From: Rhizophagus clarus | Lineage: Eukaryota > Glomeromycota > Glomeromycetes > Glomerales > Glomeraceae | Direction of reading: 5' to 3' | DNA length: 64,000 nt | Assembly (NCBI GenBank): GCA_015698045.1 | Contig: BLAL01000060.1 | Coordinates: 932,501 to 996,500, forward strand | Shown: positions 23,360 to 34,200 of the stretch, piece after piece | How positions within the stretch are numbered: the stretch's first letter is position 1 | Layout of the letters: every line of letters starts with the position of its first letter | Position numbers and translations under genes: made by a program | Notes under the pieces: model-generated | The model's input: only the letters and a program-made list of their open reading frames with translations | The model's database searches: none | Told to the model about the DNA's origin: nothing

Positions 23360-23614
23360 ATAATTACAGATCTACAATACACTTAAGCAAACAAGTTAAA
23401 CTTAAGTTGAACTCAAGTTCAACTCAAATTCAAAGTGAACAATTTAAATTCAAAATAAAATATCCAAGATTAACAAAAAAGTCAGTAATATTATAATAAA
23501 ATTGTTAGTGAATTTTATGTTAATCATCTTTAATTAGGTATAAAAATTCTGATAAATTTAATAAAATCAATGATTTTGTAATAATTTTATCAACTCAAGT
23601 TGAGCATGAATTCA
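23360..23614. repeat. Direct repeat R, copy 1 (partner at 28.0 kb)
   Basis: This runs from ACAGATCTACAATACA to AACTCAAGTTGAGCATGAAT and matches 27998-28267 in the same orientation. It lies just outside the left end of the CACTA-like element, while copy 2 lies inside it near the right end. Confidence 0.8.
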
Positions 23615-24174
23615 TCACAAATTTACACTAGTCAAAATCAATTCTATCAGGTACATATTGGAGACTTATATATTGGCGGTTAATCAGATAAATATTGGGT
23701 ATTTTTACATATCGGGTACCCGATTTATTACACTTCAAAATATGCCTAATTACCAAGACCTCGATATCTAAACTATTGGTTACCGATATGTTATTTAATA
23801 TATATCAGGCACAGTTCTATCTTACACATATCGGGTACCCGATATATGATACAAATTTTAATACGTTAGTTTTCATATTATATAATATATTAAGAAATTT
23901 TTTAGAGTTTACTTTCTTTATAGATTTTTCTTTTTAGAAATTTTTAATTCGTTTAATGTAGTTAAAAAATTTTTATTGTCTTATTTGTTAAATGCATTAT
24001 TAAGTTTATATATTTTTTGTAAAGTGTTTAAAAGTATAATTATTATTGTTAATATTTTTATTTTATTACGTATTTTATTACAATAAATTAATAAAAAAGT
24101 TACAGTCATTTATAATACAATTTTAAGAAAAGTTTGCTTAAACTTTTCTTAATCATGATCACGTTAGGATCAAG

Positions 24175-24745
24175 AGGAACAAGGAAAACTACTACCTAAA
24201 ATAAATAAAAGAAACGTTAAAACTGTTTCTTTAATATTCAAAAAATATCCCTCCCTCCCTCCTTACATTTCAAGTCTGAAGTCCAGCAATCTGAAAAAAA
24301 TAAAGAAAGAAATGTTAGTAACGTTTCTTTAACATTAAAAAAAAATCACCACCCTTTCCAACTTACATTCCCAAGTCCGGTTCATCCAAGAAAGCCGGCA
24401 ACCTAAAAAAAATAAAGAAAAAAACATTAGTAACATTTTTTTAATATTAAAAAAAAATCTCCCGCCCTTTCTAACTTACATTCCCAAGTCTGGTTCATCC
24501 AAGAAGGCCGGCAACCTAAAAAAAATAAAGAAAGAAATGTTAGTAACGTTTCTTTAATATTAAAAAAAAATCACCAACCTTTCCAACTTACATTTCCTAA
24601 ATCTGGTTCATTCAAGAAGGTTGGCAACCTAAAAAAAATAGAGAAACGTTAGTAACGTTTCTTTAATATTAAAAAAAATTCCTCCACCCCTTCCAACTTA
24701 CATTTCAAGTCCAGAAATCCAGCAACCTAAAAAAAAATAAAAAAA
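24175..24745 (-). repeat. Core array C: 36-bp splice-bracketed cores
   Basis: Five units of about 117 bp lie here. On the minus strand each has TTTTTTTAG, then a core such as GTTGCCGGCC-TTCTTGGATG-AACCGGACTT-GGGAAT, then GTAAGTT. Three inner units have or nearly have a 36-bp core. The outer ones are 24-25 bp. Read in the second phase the 36-bp cores encode LPAFLDEPDLG. Spacers contain the hairpin GAAACGTTACTAACATTTC and variants. The array is closely related to array E at 45.1-45.9 kb. Confidence 0.82.
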
Positions 24746-25689
24746 AATCATGGTTTAGAAAACCGTAAAAATAGATTGATCATGATAATCAATGATCGTC
24801 AAATTAAATTAAAATGCCGAAACTATTGCATGTAAATGCCAAAAGGTTTTGGCAGTTTAGCAAAAATGAGTTTGATCATGTATTTTAAAAATGTTAAAGA
24901 TTATTTCAAGATTTTATATTGTAAATTGATAGATTAGTTCTCTCAATTTGATCTATGAAAAGATTTTAGTAACATTTTGAAAGAATCAGCGGTATTAGAT
25001 CTGTCACGCCTAAATGTAATTTTTTTAAAAATTTATTGGAGACATTTCATCATTACAATATATTATATAATATATAACGACAGATTGTTTATTTAATTAA
25101 TACTTTAATAAAAAAAAATAAATGTTTATTGAATAAAAGCAATTTATTATAATAAGCTTTAATTACTTATAATTGAGGTCGAATTTTTTAATTTCAGTTG
25201 AATATAGTCTGATATTAAATCAAATTATAAAATAGTAAAAATATTAAAATAATAACAATTACTAGAAATGTCACAAAAAAAGAAGGCAAAGTTTTTTTAT
25301 TAAGGTTAGCAAAAAAAAATTTGTGGCACAGTATCCTCTTCAAATGTATAGCGCATGTATATAATTAAAGTTGGTCAAAATTAATTAAGTCTGGTTAAAT
25401 TTACTGATCAATAATTCATAATTCTGGCCAAAATTTTGCTAATTCTGGCCAACCTCGTAATTTCGGCCTAAATTAAGTTAAAATTGAAAAAATACAAATC
25501 AAATATAGCATTACATTTATATAATATAGTACTTTAATTTAAAAGCAAAAATATAAACTTATTAAGTGCCTTTACAATTTTATAAAAAAAATTCCCATTT
25601 AATCTTTATTATTCAACTTGAATCTTTATTTAAAAATAATCTATTTTCTTTATTAAAATAATAAAAAATTAAAGATCGGAAATTAATAC
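24746..25689. other. AT-rich interior of CACTA-like element 1
   Basis: The first 70 bp (TTAGAAAACCGTAAAAATAG, then ATGATAATCAATGATC) are shared with the same position after array E at 45.91 kb. About 25360-25470 repeats AATTCTGGCCAAAATT words. No gene is seen. Confidence 0.45.
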
Positions 25690-26400
25690 CGTTACAAAAA
25701 ATGCTAATTCTCCCATAAGTATTAATCATCGCATTATAAAATTTGATATACAAGTAATTTAGACCCTCCTGAACAATATTACTTAAGTAATAAAAGGCAA
25801 TTTACTTTGACCAAAGTGTTAAAATTATGCTCTAAAATTTCTAAATGAGTGAGAAAATATAAACGTTAATTTCTCCATATATATTAATCATAGTATTATA
25901 AAATTTAAGATACGAATAGATCTAACCTGCCTAAACAACTCTACTTAAGCAACAAAAAGTAGTTTACTTTGAACAAAGTATTGAAATTACGCTCTAAAGT
26001 CACTAAACAGATGTAAAAAAATTTAGAAATTGAAAATTAGTGCAGTTTTGTAAAATATATATTACTCTATGAATGTTTATTATATACTTAAAAAATTTAT
26101 AATATAAATATTTTTGACACTTCTGAACAACATAACTTAAGCCGCAGTAAGCAATTTCATTTTGCCAATGTACCAAAATTACGCTCTAAATATGTAAAAT
26201 AGATTTAGTTGTCAGTTTCATTATAAAAATGCGAGTTTTTTTTCAAATATTATACCTATATTTATAAAATTTAAGATCCAAGTATTTTGGATTTTGCTAA
26301 ACAACTTTACTTAAGCAATAAAAGGTACTTTACTTTGATCAAGGTGATGAAATTTTGTTCTAAAAATTTATGTATATTTAAAAATAATGTGTTTTTTTAG
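25690..26400. repeat. Diverged tandem repeat, four copies of about 175 bp
   Basis: ACTTAAGCAA followed by TTTACTTTGA-CAAAGT and AAATTACGCTCTAAA recurs with starts near 25781, 25943, 26135 and 26309 (spacings 162, 192 and 174). Each unit also holds ATTATAAAATTTAAGATA. The copies are well diverged, so the array is old. Confidence 0.7.
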
Positions 26401-26926
26401 TTTTTCATGTTTTATACAAAAACTACCTGAATAACCGCTATTACAAGCTTAGAAAAACATTTTCTACTCGTAAAATTACATATATTTTTACTTTTAAAAC
26501 TGCATATTTTTTTATTTCTCAACTTCAATCTTGAAAAAAGTGTGTTTTTAAGGAGAGTTTTTCGTACGTTATAAAAAAAAAATTTATTATTCAAGATCAG
26601 AAAGTAAGAATAGAAATTAATAGAACACATGATAATCTATCAATTTCTTAATTTGTATAAGTATAGTACATTAAAAAATTTAATGTTTAACTACTAAATG
26701 AAGTAATGCGATTGATATTACGCAAGATAATTTTAATATGAAAATGATCTGCATGTGACATTTCTGGTGACTGATAATTAGATGACTATATAAAATATAT
26801 ATATATTTAATAAAAAATAATAATAATAAAAATAATAAAAATATAAAAATATAAATAAAAAATAAAAATAAAAATAAAATATAAAAAATACAAAATAAAA
26901 AAAAAATAAAAATAAAAAAATATAAT

Positions 26927-27390
26927 TTATGGATTCTGAGGCCACCGATGCGCAGTGTTTCTACGCTGCCTACGACTGTGGTGGTTCCCTAAGAAATATA
27001 TATAAATTTAGAATTTAAATAACTTAAATATAAATTAAAAAAATTCTTAATAATTACCAGGTCTGTCCTAAAATCTTATACGGAACTGCCTATAATATTT
27101 TTCTCCTTCCTGGGACCACCTTCCATTTCGCGTACCATTCCTCCATTCACAGAAATTCTAAAAATATTAATACTATTAATTTTTTATTTTTTTTTATTTT
27201 TTTTTTATGATTTATTATTATTTTACTAACATTAAAATTCCTGACCAAGTTTCTCTACTTTCTTTCTACCTGTTGGCCAGTGAACCTCATGCAAAATCAT
27301 CTTTAAATTCTTCGAGCTAGACTCTCCCAGAATTCGAAGCGGTTCCTCCTGGGTATGTCATGGTAGTAGTTGTTCCTTCTCCTTTACATT
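26927..27390 (-). pseudogene. Myb/SANT-like paralogue, decayed
   Basis: This is a minus-strand relative of the gene at 13.7 kb with the same exon layout. It reads RRNRFEFWESLARR, then FTGQQVERK-stop-RNLVRNF, then CEWRNGTRNG and YYRQFRIRF-stop-DRP, then a last exon NHHSRRQRRNTAHRWPQNP ending at 26927. Splice sites GTTAGT/TTTTTAG and GTAATT/TTCTTAG fall at the equivalent positions. Both marked stops are TAG at positions where the intact paralogue has Trp. Further stops occur before FTGQQ. The N-terminal exon start is not recoverable. Confidence 0.75.
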
Positions 27391-28000
27391 ATTTATTTAA
27401 TTTTTAGATCAGGAAACGTAAGAGAAAAAAAAACTAGAATATGATCAAAGTTATTTATTAGTTTTCATTTAATTTTTTACCTCCTATATCTTATTAAATA
27501 TTCAGTTATTGCATCAGTTCAATTTGCAGGTATTTTAAAAAAAAGAATATATAATAATAAAAAATAACGGCAACAAATTTTAAGAAAAAAAATATATAAT
27601 AAAAATAACAACAACAAATTTATTGTAAGAAAAAAAAAATGAAACCTCTTTTTATAAACAATTTTTTATCACCTTGTATTATTATATTAATTACCCTTTA
27701 AGAATATTTACATAAATTGTTCTAATTTCTCAAATATGTCATGATTGTTATGATCTGTCTTCTTTATATTAATTATAATACAGATACAGATCTACAATAC
27801 AATCAATCACAATGAACAAGTTAAACTTGACCTAAACTCAATTGTTATGATCGTGATTCTAAAATATCAAGATAAAGGTCTTCTTTTTAATTATATATCA
27901 AATCTAAAAAAGGTAAAATCTAATAATACAGATATGTAAATAAATAGTGTTTTTTATTTTGGTTTATAATAAGCTTTTGCCAATTATAGATTACAAATAA
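27391..28000. other. AT-rich interior, nothing coding
   Basis: This is A/T low-complexity with a partial third copy of the R repeat words (ACAGATCTACAATACAATCA) at about 27786. No gene is seen. Confidence 0.4.
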
Positions 28001-28267
28001 AACAATTACAGATCTACAATACATTACATAAAGATCTTGAGCGAACAAGTTAAACTTGAATTGAACTTGAGTTCAACTTGAGTTCAAAGTGAACAATTTA
28101 AATTCAAAATAAAATATCCAAGATTAACAAAAAAGTTGGTAACGTTATAATGAAATTAGTAGTAAAACTTAATTTAATCATCTTTAATTAGGTATAAAAA
28201 TTCTGATAAATTTAATAAAATTAGTGATTTTTTAATAATTTTATCAACTCAAGTTGAGCATGAATAG
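27998..28267. repeat. Direct repeat R, copy 2
   Basis: This is colinear with 23360-23614 with scattered substitutions and one small insertion. Similarity stops abruptly after GAGCATGAAT in both copies. Confidence 0.8.
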
Positions 28268-28359
28268 TGAATAATCAAGGTTTGTGCTTCTTTGCTAATA
28301 TTGACTTGTACATTCGATAGGTGACCAATTTTGTGCTGATGTGGCTGAATATAATATTA

Positions 28360-29300
28360 CCCAAATAACCAATAAAAATTGATAATTTTGTTGATTATGT
28401 GATTGCACGATCATGATTTAATTATTTATTTATCGTATTTTTTTTTTTTTCAAAAACTTTTTCTCTCTCTCAAATTTTTACTTTATTGTTTTGTCTAAAA
28501 AATAAAGATAAAGGTATATTTTTTGTTGAAATTTCTTTTCCCATTATTATGTTATTTATAATATTACCCAAATAACCAATAAAAATTGATAATTTTATTG
28601 ATCATGTGATTGCACAATCACGATTTAATTATTTATTTATTGTTTTTTTTTCAAAACTTTTTCTCTCTCTCTCAAATTTTTACTTTATTGTTTTTGTCTA
28701 AAAAATAAAGATAAAGGTATATTTTTTGTTGAAATTTTTTTTCCCATCATTATGTTATTGTTAACACTCTTATTAATATATTTTTCCAATGTATTTCTTC
28801 TCACTAACGTCCTAAACAATGTTCTACTATTGAGTTTTTTACTTTATTGGTTTTCTAAAAAATAAATACAAAGGTACATTTTTTGTTGAAATTTTTTTTT
28901 CCATCCTGTTAATACTCTTACTAATATTTTTTTCTAATGTGTTTCCTCCTACTAACGTTCCTACTAACAATGTTCTACTGTTAAACATTTTTTATTCCTT
29001 ACTTTTACTAACACTTCTACTAACATTAACACTAACATTAATACTTATACTTTATATTTTTTTTTATTGACGTTCCTTTTCTACTTCTACTAACTTTCAT
29101 ACTAACATTAATACTAACACTTTCTAATGTAAAAATTTTTTTATTAACGTTCCTTTTCTTTTGCTAACACTTCTACTAATATTCATACTAACACTTTTAT
29201 TACTAACATTTTACTTTCTTTCAAATTAAATAGATATAATGAAATGAAAACAAGCAAATAAGTGAACATTAATTGTAAATTTGTGTAAAGAGTAGTGAAT
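28360..29300. repeat. 205-bp tandem duplication and TACTAAC-rich tract
   Basis: AACCAATAAAAATTGATAAT through TTTTCTCTCTC and TTTACTTTATTG is present at about 28369 and again at about 28574. The following 28770-29230 is a run of ACTAACATT/TACTAACGTTCC words. The same order of blocks occurs at 47430-48010 in CACTA-like element 2, so this is element sequence. Confidence 0.65.
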
Positions 29301-29459
29301 TTTTTTTATAATATTTTTTGTATAATATTTTTTTTTATTATCGATTGAAAATATAAATAAAACTTTCAGTAATTACAATTAAATGAATTAAATTACTTTT
29401 AAATTACAATTGTATTTAAATTATAAATCTACTACCATTAATGTCCCATAAATGCTATA

Positions 29460-29843
29460 CTTTTCAGCTATCCGATATGTATGAAAATTATAAAATTATG
29501 CTTATATTTCAAATACAAACAGGATACATATCGGGTATATATAGGATACTTATTAGCACTATCCGATAAGGTTATAATATCTGTCTGATATTTTTTTAAA
29601 ATATATCAGGTACTCAATAAATCTATGATATGTAACCGATATTTAACTACCTAATATGTATGAGATATGTACCTGATATGTATGTTATATGTTACCGATT
29701 TTTTGCATCTGATGGGTACATATCAGATACCTGATATGTGTAGTATTATTAAATAGCATACACATATTTCACACATATCGGGTACATATTGGGTAGCTGA
29801 TATATATCCAATATGTACCCGATAGCATCGATTTTAACCAGTG
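29460..29843. repeat. Right subterminal repeats of CACTA-like element 1
   Basis: ATATCGGGTA, GATATGTACC, ATATCAGGTA and their inverses alternate every 10-30 bp up to the CAGTG terminus. CACTA elements are known to carry such subterminal transposase-binding repeats. Confidence 0.65.
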
Positions 29844-29846
29844 TTA

Positions 29847-30243
29847 AACATGAGTTAAAGAAATATGATTTTTTGCATTACATGATACTAATCACACTAT
29901 TATGCATGGAGTACAATCAACAATACAGTTGATCTTACCCTACATATGTATTTCAATTATTGAAAAATTATACAAACATAATTATGGGAAGTACAAATTA
30001 AACAGTGAAGAAATATATTTTATTATAAGATAGTAGTGAAATAATAAGATCATTACATCATTCTCCTCTGATAAAGAACATAAAAATTTAATTAATAACA
30101 CAAACTGTCTAAAATAAATTATTGATACAGTATAAAAACTTTTATTTCATTTGAATACTTACAAATAGTAATGAACTAATGATCTACAAGTTGATGTTAG
30201 AATCGTTATCCAAAAAAAAGAAAAAAAAAAGTATTTTCCAGTG
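29847..30243. other. AT-rich spacer, nothing recognised
   Basis: This is non-repetitive AT-rich sequence between the CACTA-like element and a small decayed membrane-protein gene. No frame is supported. Confidence 0.4.
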
Positions 30244-30579
30244 TTAGTAAAAAGCATTATCCATTTTCTGGAACCATTTACTTAAATAGAATGGGAATAC
30301 AATACAAAAAACCAATGCAAGATTAATAACCATTGGATGTACAAGACCACTAAACAAAAATGTAATCATAACCAAGTGTAAATTTAAGGAATACTTGCCA
30401 TTATTATCTACTTTACACTTAGGTACTTCTTCACGCTCAAGTTCAATGTGCGCTTTATAGCATGCTTGTCAATTTGCATTTATGGCGTTTATGCATTTAG
30501 CAAATTTTCTCACCCCTCACACATATTTTTGTATCAACTTTCGAAACTTCTTTTTCCTATCTTGTGACTGATGACCCAT
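30244..30579 (-). pseudogene. Small putative membrane protein with two in-frame TGA
   Basis: From ATG at 30579 the frame runs 111 codons to TAA at 30244-30246, crossed only by two TGA codons (codons 21 and 37). The N-terminus is basic (MGHQSQDRKKKFRKLIQKY). The middle is charged (IELEREEVPKCKVDNNGKY). The last third is strongly hydrophobic (MITFLFSGLVHPMV, then NLALVFCIVFPFYLSKWF), enough for one or two membrane spans. Sequence complexity here is clearly higher than in the flanks, which supports a former gene. I do not recognise the family. Trp or Arg would fit at both TGA positions. Confidence 0.5.
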
Positions 30580-31640
30580 ATTGAGCGAAAAATAGAAGGA
30601 ATGTAAAAATTAGATGGTAGACCAAATAGTTTGCATATAATGTTAACTTTACCCATTAGAAAGGAAAGAGATTTTTGAGAAAACATGTGAAATTAATAAA
30701 ACGTGAAAATGAAAATTGGCATTATGTCACAAAATTTTTATCAGTACTAATTTTAAAAACATATGATGAATAGATTAATTAGGAAAATTGTAATTAATAT
30801 TCATTCTTAATGAGGTCCTACACATATGGGTGAGTTTGTATAATTTGTCTGGCAATACTTACAAAAAAAAAGAAAGTAAATTCTGGTTCAAATCTGAAAA
30901 GAATATAAAAAAAAATAATTTCGGCTTAAACCAGAAAAGGAATAAAAAAACTGGGTTAAAAACTGAAAAAGAATTTTTTTTTATGATAGACAATCGATAA
31001 AAAAATTTTATAATGATTGGATCTGATCAATCCAATCAAGTTGAGATAGAGAAGAAAGGAAAACATAAAAGGAAAAAAAATAAAACATAAGCAAATATTT
31101 ATTAATTAAGAAAAAATTAAAAGATTCGTACAAATATCAGTGCCCGATATATATAATAATTATACAAATATCAGGTGCCCGATATAACATATTGGAAACT
31201 AAATTTTAGGCACATTTTTAAGATGTGACAAATCAGGTAAAAAAGCCTAATATATACCTGATTAATCACTGATATGTAGGTACCTGATATGTACCTGATA
31301 GTATCGATTTTGACCAGTGATTATCTCAAAAGTTTGAACTTGGATTTTAGTAAATAAAAAAGTGATTTTTTTTCACTTTTATTTTAATGATCATTACTCA
31401 TTGATCATTTTTTTTTAAATAATTTCTCAAGTCTCTGATGGAATACCTGCAGATAAAAATGTTTTTTAATTTTTTCATATTATTTTAATAAATATTATAC
31501 TAATATTCATTTTTTTTCTCTTTGTAGAAAAATCAGCTTCACTGAAACTAGATAAAGTTTTATAGAAGATTCATTTCAAAAAAAGCGATTATAAAGCTCT
31601 ATGTAGGTATACCTTAAGCTACCATTAACAGCCTTCAGTT
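30580..31640. other. AT-rich region including an orphan CACTA-like right end
   Basis: Positions about 31130-31319 carry ATATCAGGTGCCCGATAT and GTACCTGATATG words and end with GATTTTGACCAGTG. This matches the right terminus of the two CACTA-like elements, but I find no partner left end nearby. The rest is AT-rich with no gene. Confidence 0.5.
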
Positions 31641-31890
31641 TTTACCTAAAAAATGTTAACATTTTTTTTTCCATTTTTTTTAAAAAATTGGTCAAACTTT
31701 CATCAGAAAAAATTTTGTCTGCAGATCTGTGCAGTTCTGCGAAGTCCATTTCTGCACAAATCTGAGGACATGCCGATGTGCAGCACTGAAAAATTTCATG
31801 GATTTCTGCGCAAATCTGCAAACACTAAAAAATCTGTGAAAATTTTTACAAATAAAACCTGCAAAATTTTTCAAAAACACTGATGCAAAT
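31640..31890. repeat. CTGC-rich imperfect repeat
   Basis: Words such as TCTGCAGATCTGTGCAG, TTCTGCGAAG, TTCTGCACAAATCTG and TTTCTGCGCAAATCTG recur. Related GCAGATCTG/CAGATCACCG words lie inverted at about 34745-34905, on the other side of core array D. The two zones may therefore be subterminal repeats of one element. Open frames on both strands here mirror each other and are not genes. Confidence 0.45.
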
Positions 31891-32149
31891 TTACAATTAG
31901 GCAGTGTTTTAACTTAATATTAACTAATACCAATTTATTAATTAAAGATATAAAAGTACAGTACATATACTAAACTATCCTATTTGCTAACTAAATGCAC
32001 TAATTAAAAGTCTTCTTTTCTTTTCTTTACAAACGTTCAAATTATGTTGTTAATGGTTTGGAAATTGTTCCAGTTGGTTTGATTCCAACAAACAACTTTA
32101 ACTTCTTTGATCCAACTAAAGAAAAGCGAAATATTATCGTTTAAATAAA
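31891..32149. other. AT-rich spacer
   Basis: Nothing beyond AT-rich sequence is seen, with one short less AT-rich stretch (about 32060-32110) that may be a diverged core of the array that follows. Confidence 0.35.
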
Positions 32150-34200
32150 AAAAAAATGAAATAATTTTGAAGTTTTACTTTTGAAATTCCATCAGAAGGC
32201 ATCTGAAAAGTTGTGAACCTACAAAAAAAAGAAAACCAAAACGTTAGTTTACGTTTCATTAACAAAACAAAAAAAATTAATTTTCGAAAGTAAGTACCTT
32301 CGAAATCTTATTTAGGAGGCTCTTCTCTTTGTCATTTTTTCATTTTCCTTTTACTACCTCTGACTTTAATTCTTCCCCATCTTTTGTTGGCATCCGGGAA
32401 GCTGTGAGCCTATAAAATAAAAAAATTGAAATGTTAGTAAATGTTTCACTAAAATAATACAAAAAAAAATTTCATTTTTTTTTATCACCTTTAAATAATT
32501 AGTTTGTTTTAAAAGAAGTTCTGGACCTAAAAAAAATAAAAATAAACGTGAATTAACGTCTAAAAAAAAAATAAAAACAAACGTGAATTAACGTTCGTTG
32601 AAATAAAAATAAAAAAAAAATTATTATTTACCTTCAAAATTTCTTTTAGAAATCCAACCGTGGATCTACAAAAAGAAAGAATAAGAAAAATAAAGAACGT
32701 TAGTAAACGTTCATTGAATAAAAAAAAGCAAAAAAAATTAAAAATTCGAAGTTTTACCTTCGAAATTGATGTTAATAATACTCCTGGTTTCCTAGTCTAA
32801 AAAAAAATAAAGAACATTAGTAAATATTGATTGAATAAAAGAAAGAAAAAAAATCGAATGTTAGCAACATTTGTTAAACAAAATAATTAAATAAGTTTTT
32901 TTTTGAAGGTCATACCCTCAAAATGTCCTTCATCTATCTAAAAAAGAATAAAACGAACATTAATCAACGTTTATTAAATAAAAACAAAAAAAAAATCAAA
33001 GGTTTTACCTTCAAATAAAGTCTGGGTTTTATCTGGACCTAAAAAAAATTGAAAGCAAATATTAGTTAATGTTCGTTGAAGCAAAAACAAAATAAAAAAA
33101 AATCATTTCAAAGTTTCTTTACCTTCAAAATACCTCAGTTCGCTTCGAATTAGAGTTCTGAACCTAAAAAAAATGCAACGAAATATTAGTAACGTTTCGT
33201 AAGATAAAAATAAAAAAAAAATTTATTTCGAAGTTTTCTTTACCTTCGAAATACCGAGGTCTGTTTCTTCCAGACCTAAAAAAAAAAAAAATGAACGTTA
33301 GTTAACGTTCATTGAAATTAAAGTAAAAAAAAATAGTTTTTTTTTACTTAATGGTCTGCCTCGAAATGGAGTTCTGGATTCAAAGAAAAGAAGAAAAGCA
33401 AAACGTTACTAACGTTTTGCTAAAATACAAAAAAAAAATGAATTTTTTTTTTACTTAGTGGTCCGCTTCAAAATGGAGTTCTGGACCTAAAGAAAAGAAG
33501 AAAGGCGAAAAGTTACTAACGTTTCACTAAAATACAAAAAAATTATTTTTTTTTTTACTTGAAGTGGTCTGCTTCGAAATGAAGTTCCAGACCTAAAGAA
33601 AAGAAAAAAAGCAAAACATTACTAACATTTCGCTAAAATACAAAAAAAAAAATGAATTTTTTTTTACTTAGTGGTCCACCTTAAAATGGAGTTTCGATTT
33701 AAAGAAAAACAAAACGTTACTAACATTTCACTAAAATACAAAAAAAAATATTTTTTTTTTACTCTTAAAGTAGTCTGCCTCGAAATGAGTTCTGGACCTA
33801 AAAAAAAAGAAAAAGAAATCAAACGTTAGTTAACGTTTGTTAAATTAAATCAATAAAAAAGTCCGGAGCTGTACTTCAGCTTCCAGACCCTCAAAAAAAA
33901 ATTAAAAATAACAAAAAAAAAGTCTGGAGCTGTACTTTGGCTTCCGGACCTAAAAAAATATAAAAATCAAACGTTTATAATGTTTGTTAAATACATTAAT
34001 ATACTTGAAGGCTTTAACCTTCGAAATGGAGAGTCCAGAGCTGTTCTTCAGTGTCAAGGACCTCTAACCTTTGAAATGGAGAGTCCAGAACTGTTCTTTA
34101 GCGTCGAAGAGTCCAGGGCTGTTCTTTAGTATCCAGGATCTTTAACCTTCGAAATAGAGTCTGGAAAGGGCTTTGGGCTCATCCAAAACTTAGAAAAGAA
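32150..34200 (-). repeat. Core array D: about 17 splice-bracketed cores
   Basis: This is the longest core array. Minus-strand cores of roughly 30-45 bp follow TTTTTTTAG and end at GTAA or GGTA. Examples are GTCCAGAACTCCATTTTG-AAGCGGACC near 33460 and GTCTGGAACTTCATTTCG-AAGCAGACC near 33565. Unit length is near 105-125 bp. Spacers hold hairpins AACGTTAGTTAACGTT or AACGTTACTAACGTTTTG. From 33850 to 34200 the cores are longer and more GC-rich (GAGTCCAGAGCTGTTCTTC). One frame of several cores reads LELHFEAD. No continuous protein can be assembled with confidence. Confidence 0.75.

Larger units (their letters stand above)
23623..29846. mobile_element. CACTA-like element 1, TTA target duplication
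   Basis: The left end reads CACTAGTCAAAATCAATTCT from 23626. The right end, read inward from 29843, is CACTGGTTAAAATCGATGCT. TTA flanks both (23623-23625 and 29844-29846). The CACTA/CACTG start, 3-bp duplication and dense subterminal palindromes (ATATCGGGTACCCGATTT, ATATCAGGTA in both senses) are hallmarks of CACTA (EnSpm) elements. The interior holds core array C, tandem repeats and a decayed Myb/SANT gene, but no transposase, so it is non-autonomous or composite. Confidence 0.72.

Noticed and set aside
23360..28267. LTR pair of a retrotransposon
   Set aside because: The direct repeats lack TG...CA ends, a primer-binding site and any gag-pol sequence between them. One lies outside a TIR-bounded element.
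31653..31883. Opposed frames of 76 and 62 codons on both strands
   Set aside because: Both cover the same CTGC-rich imperfect repeat and mirror each other. No family features are present.
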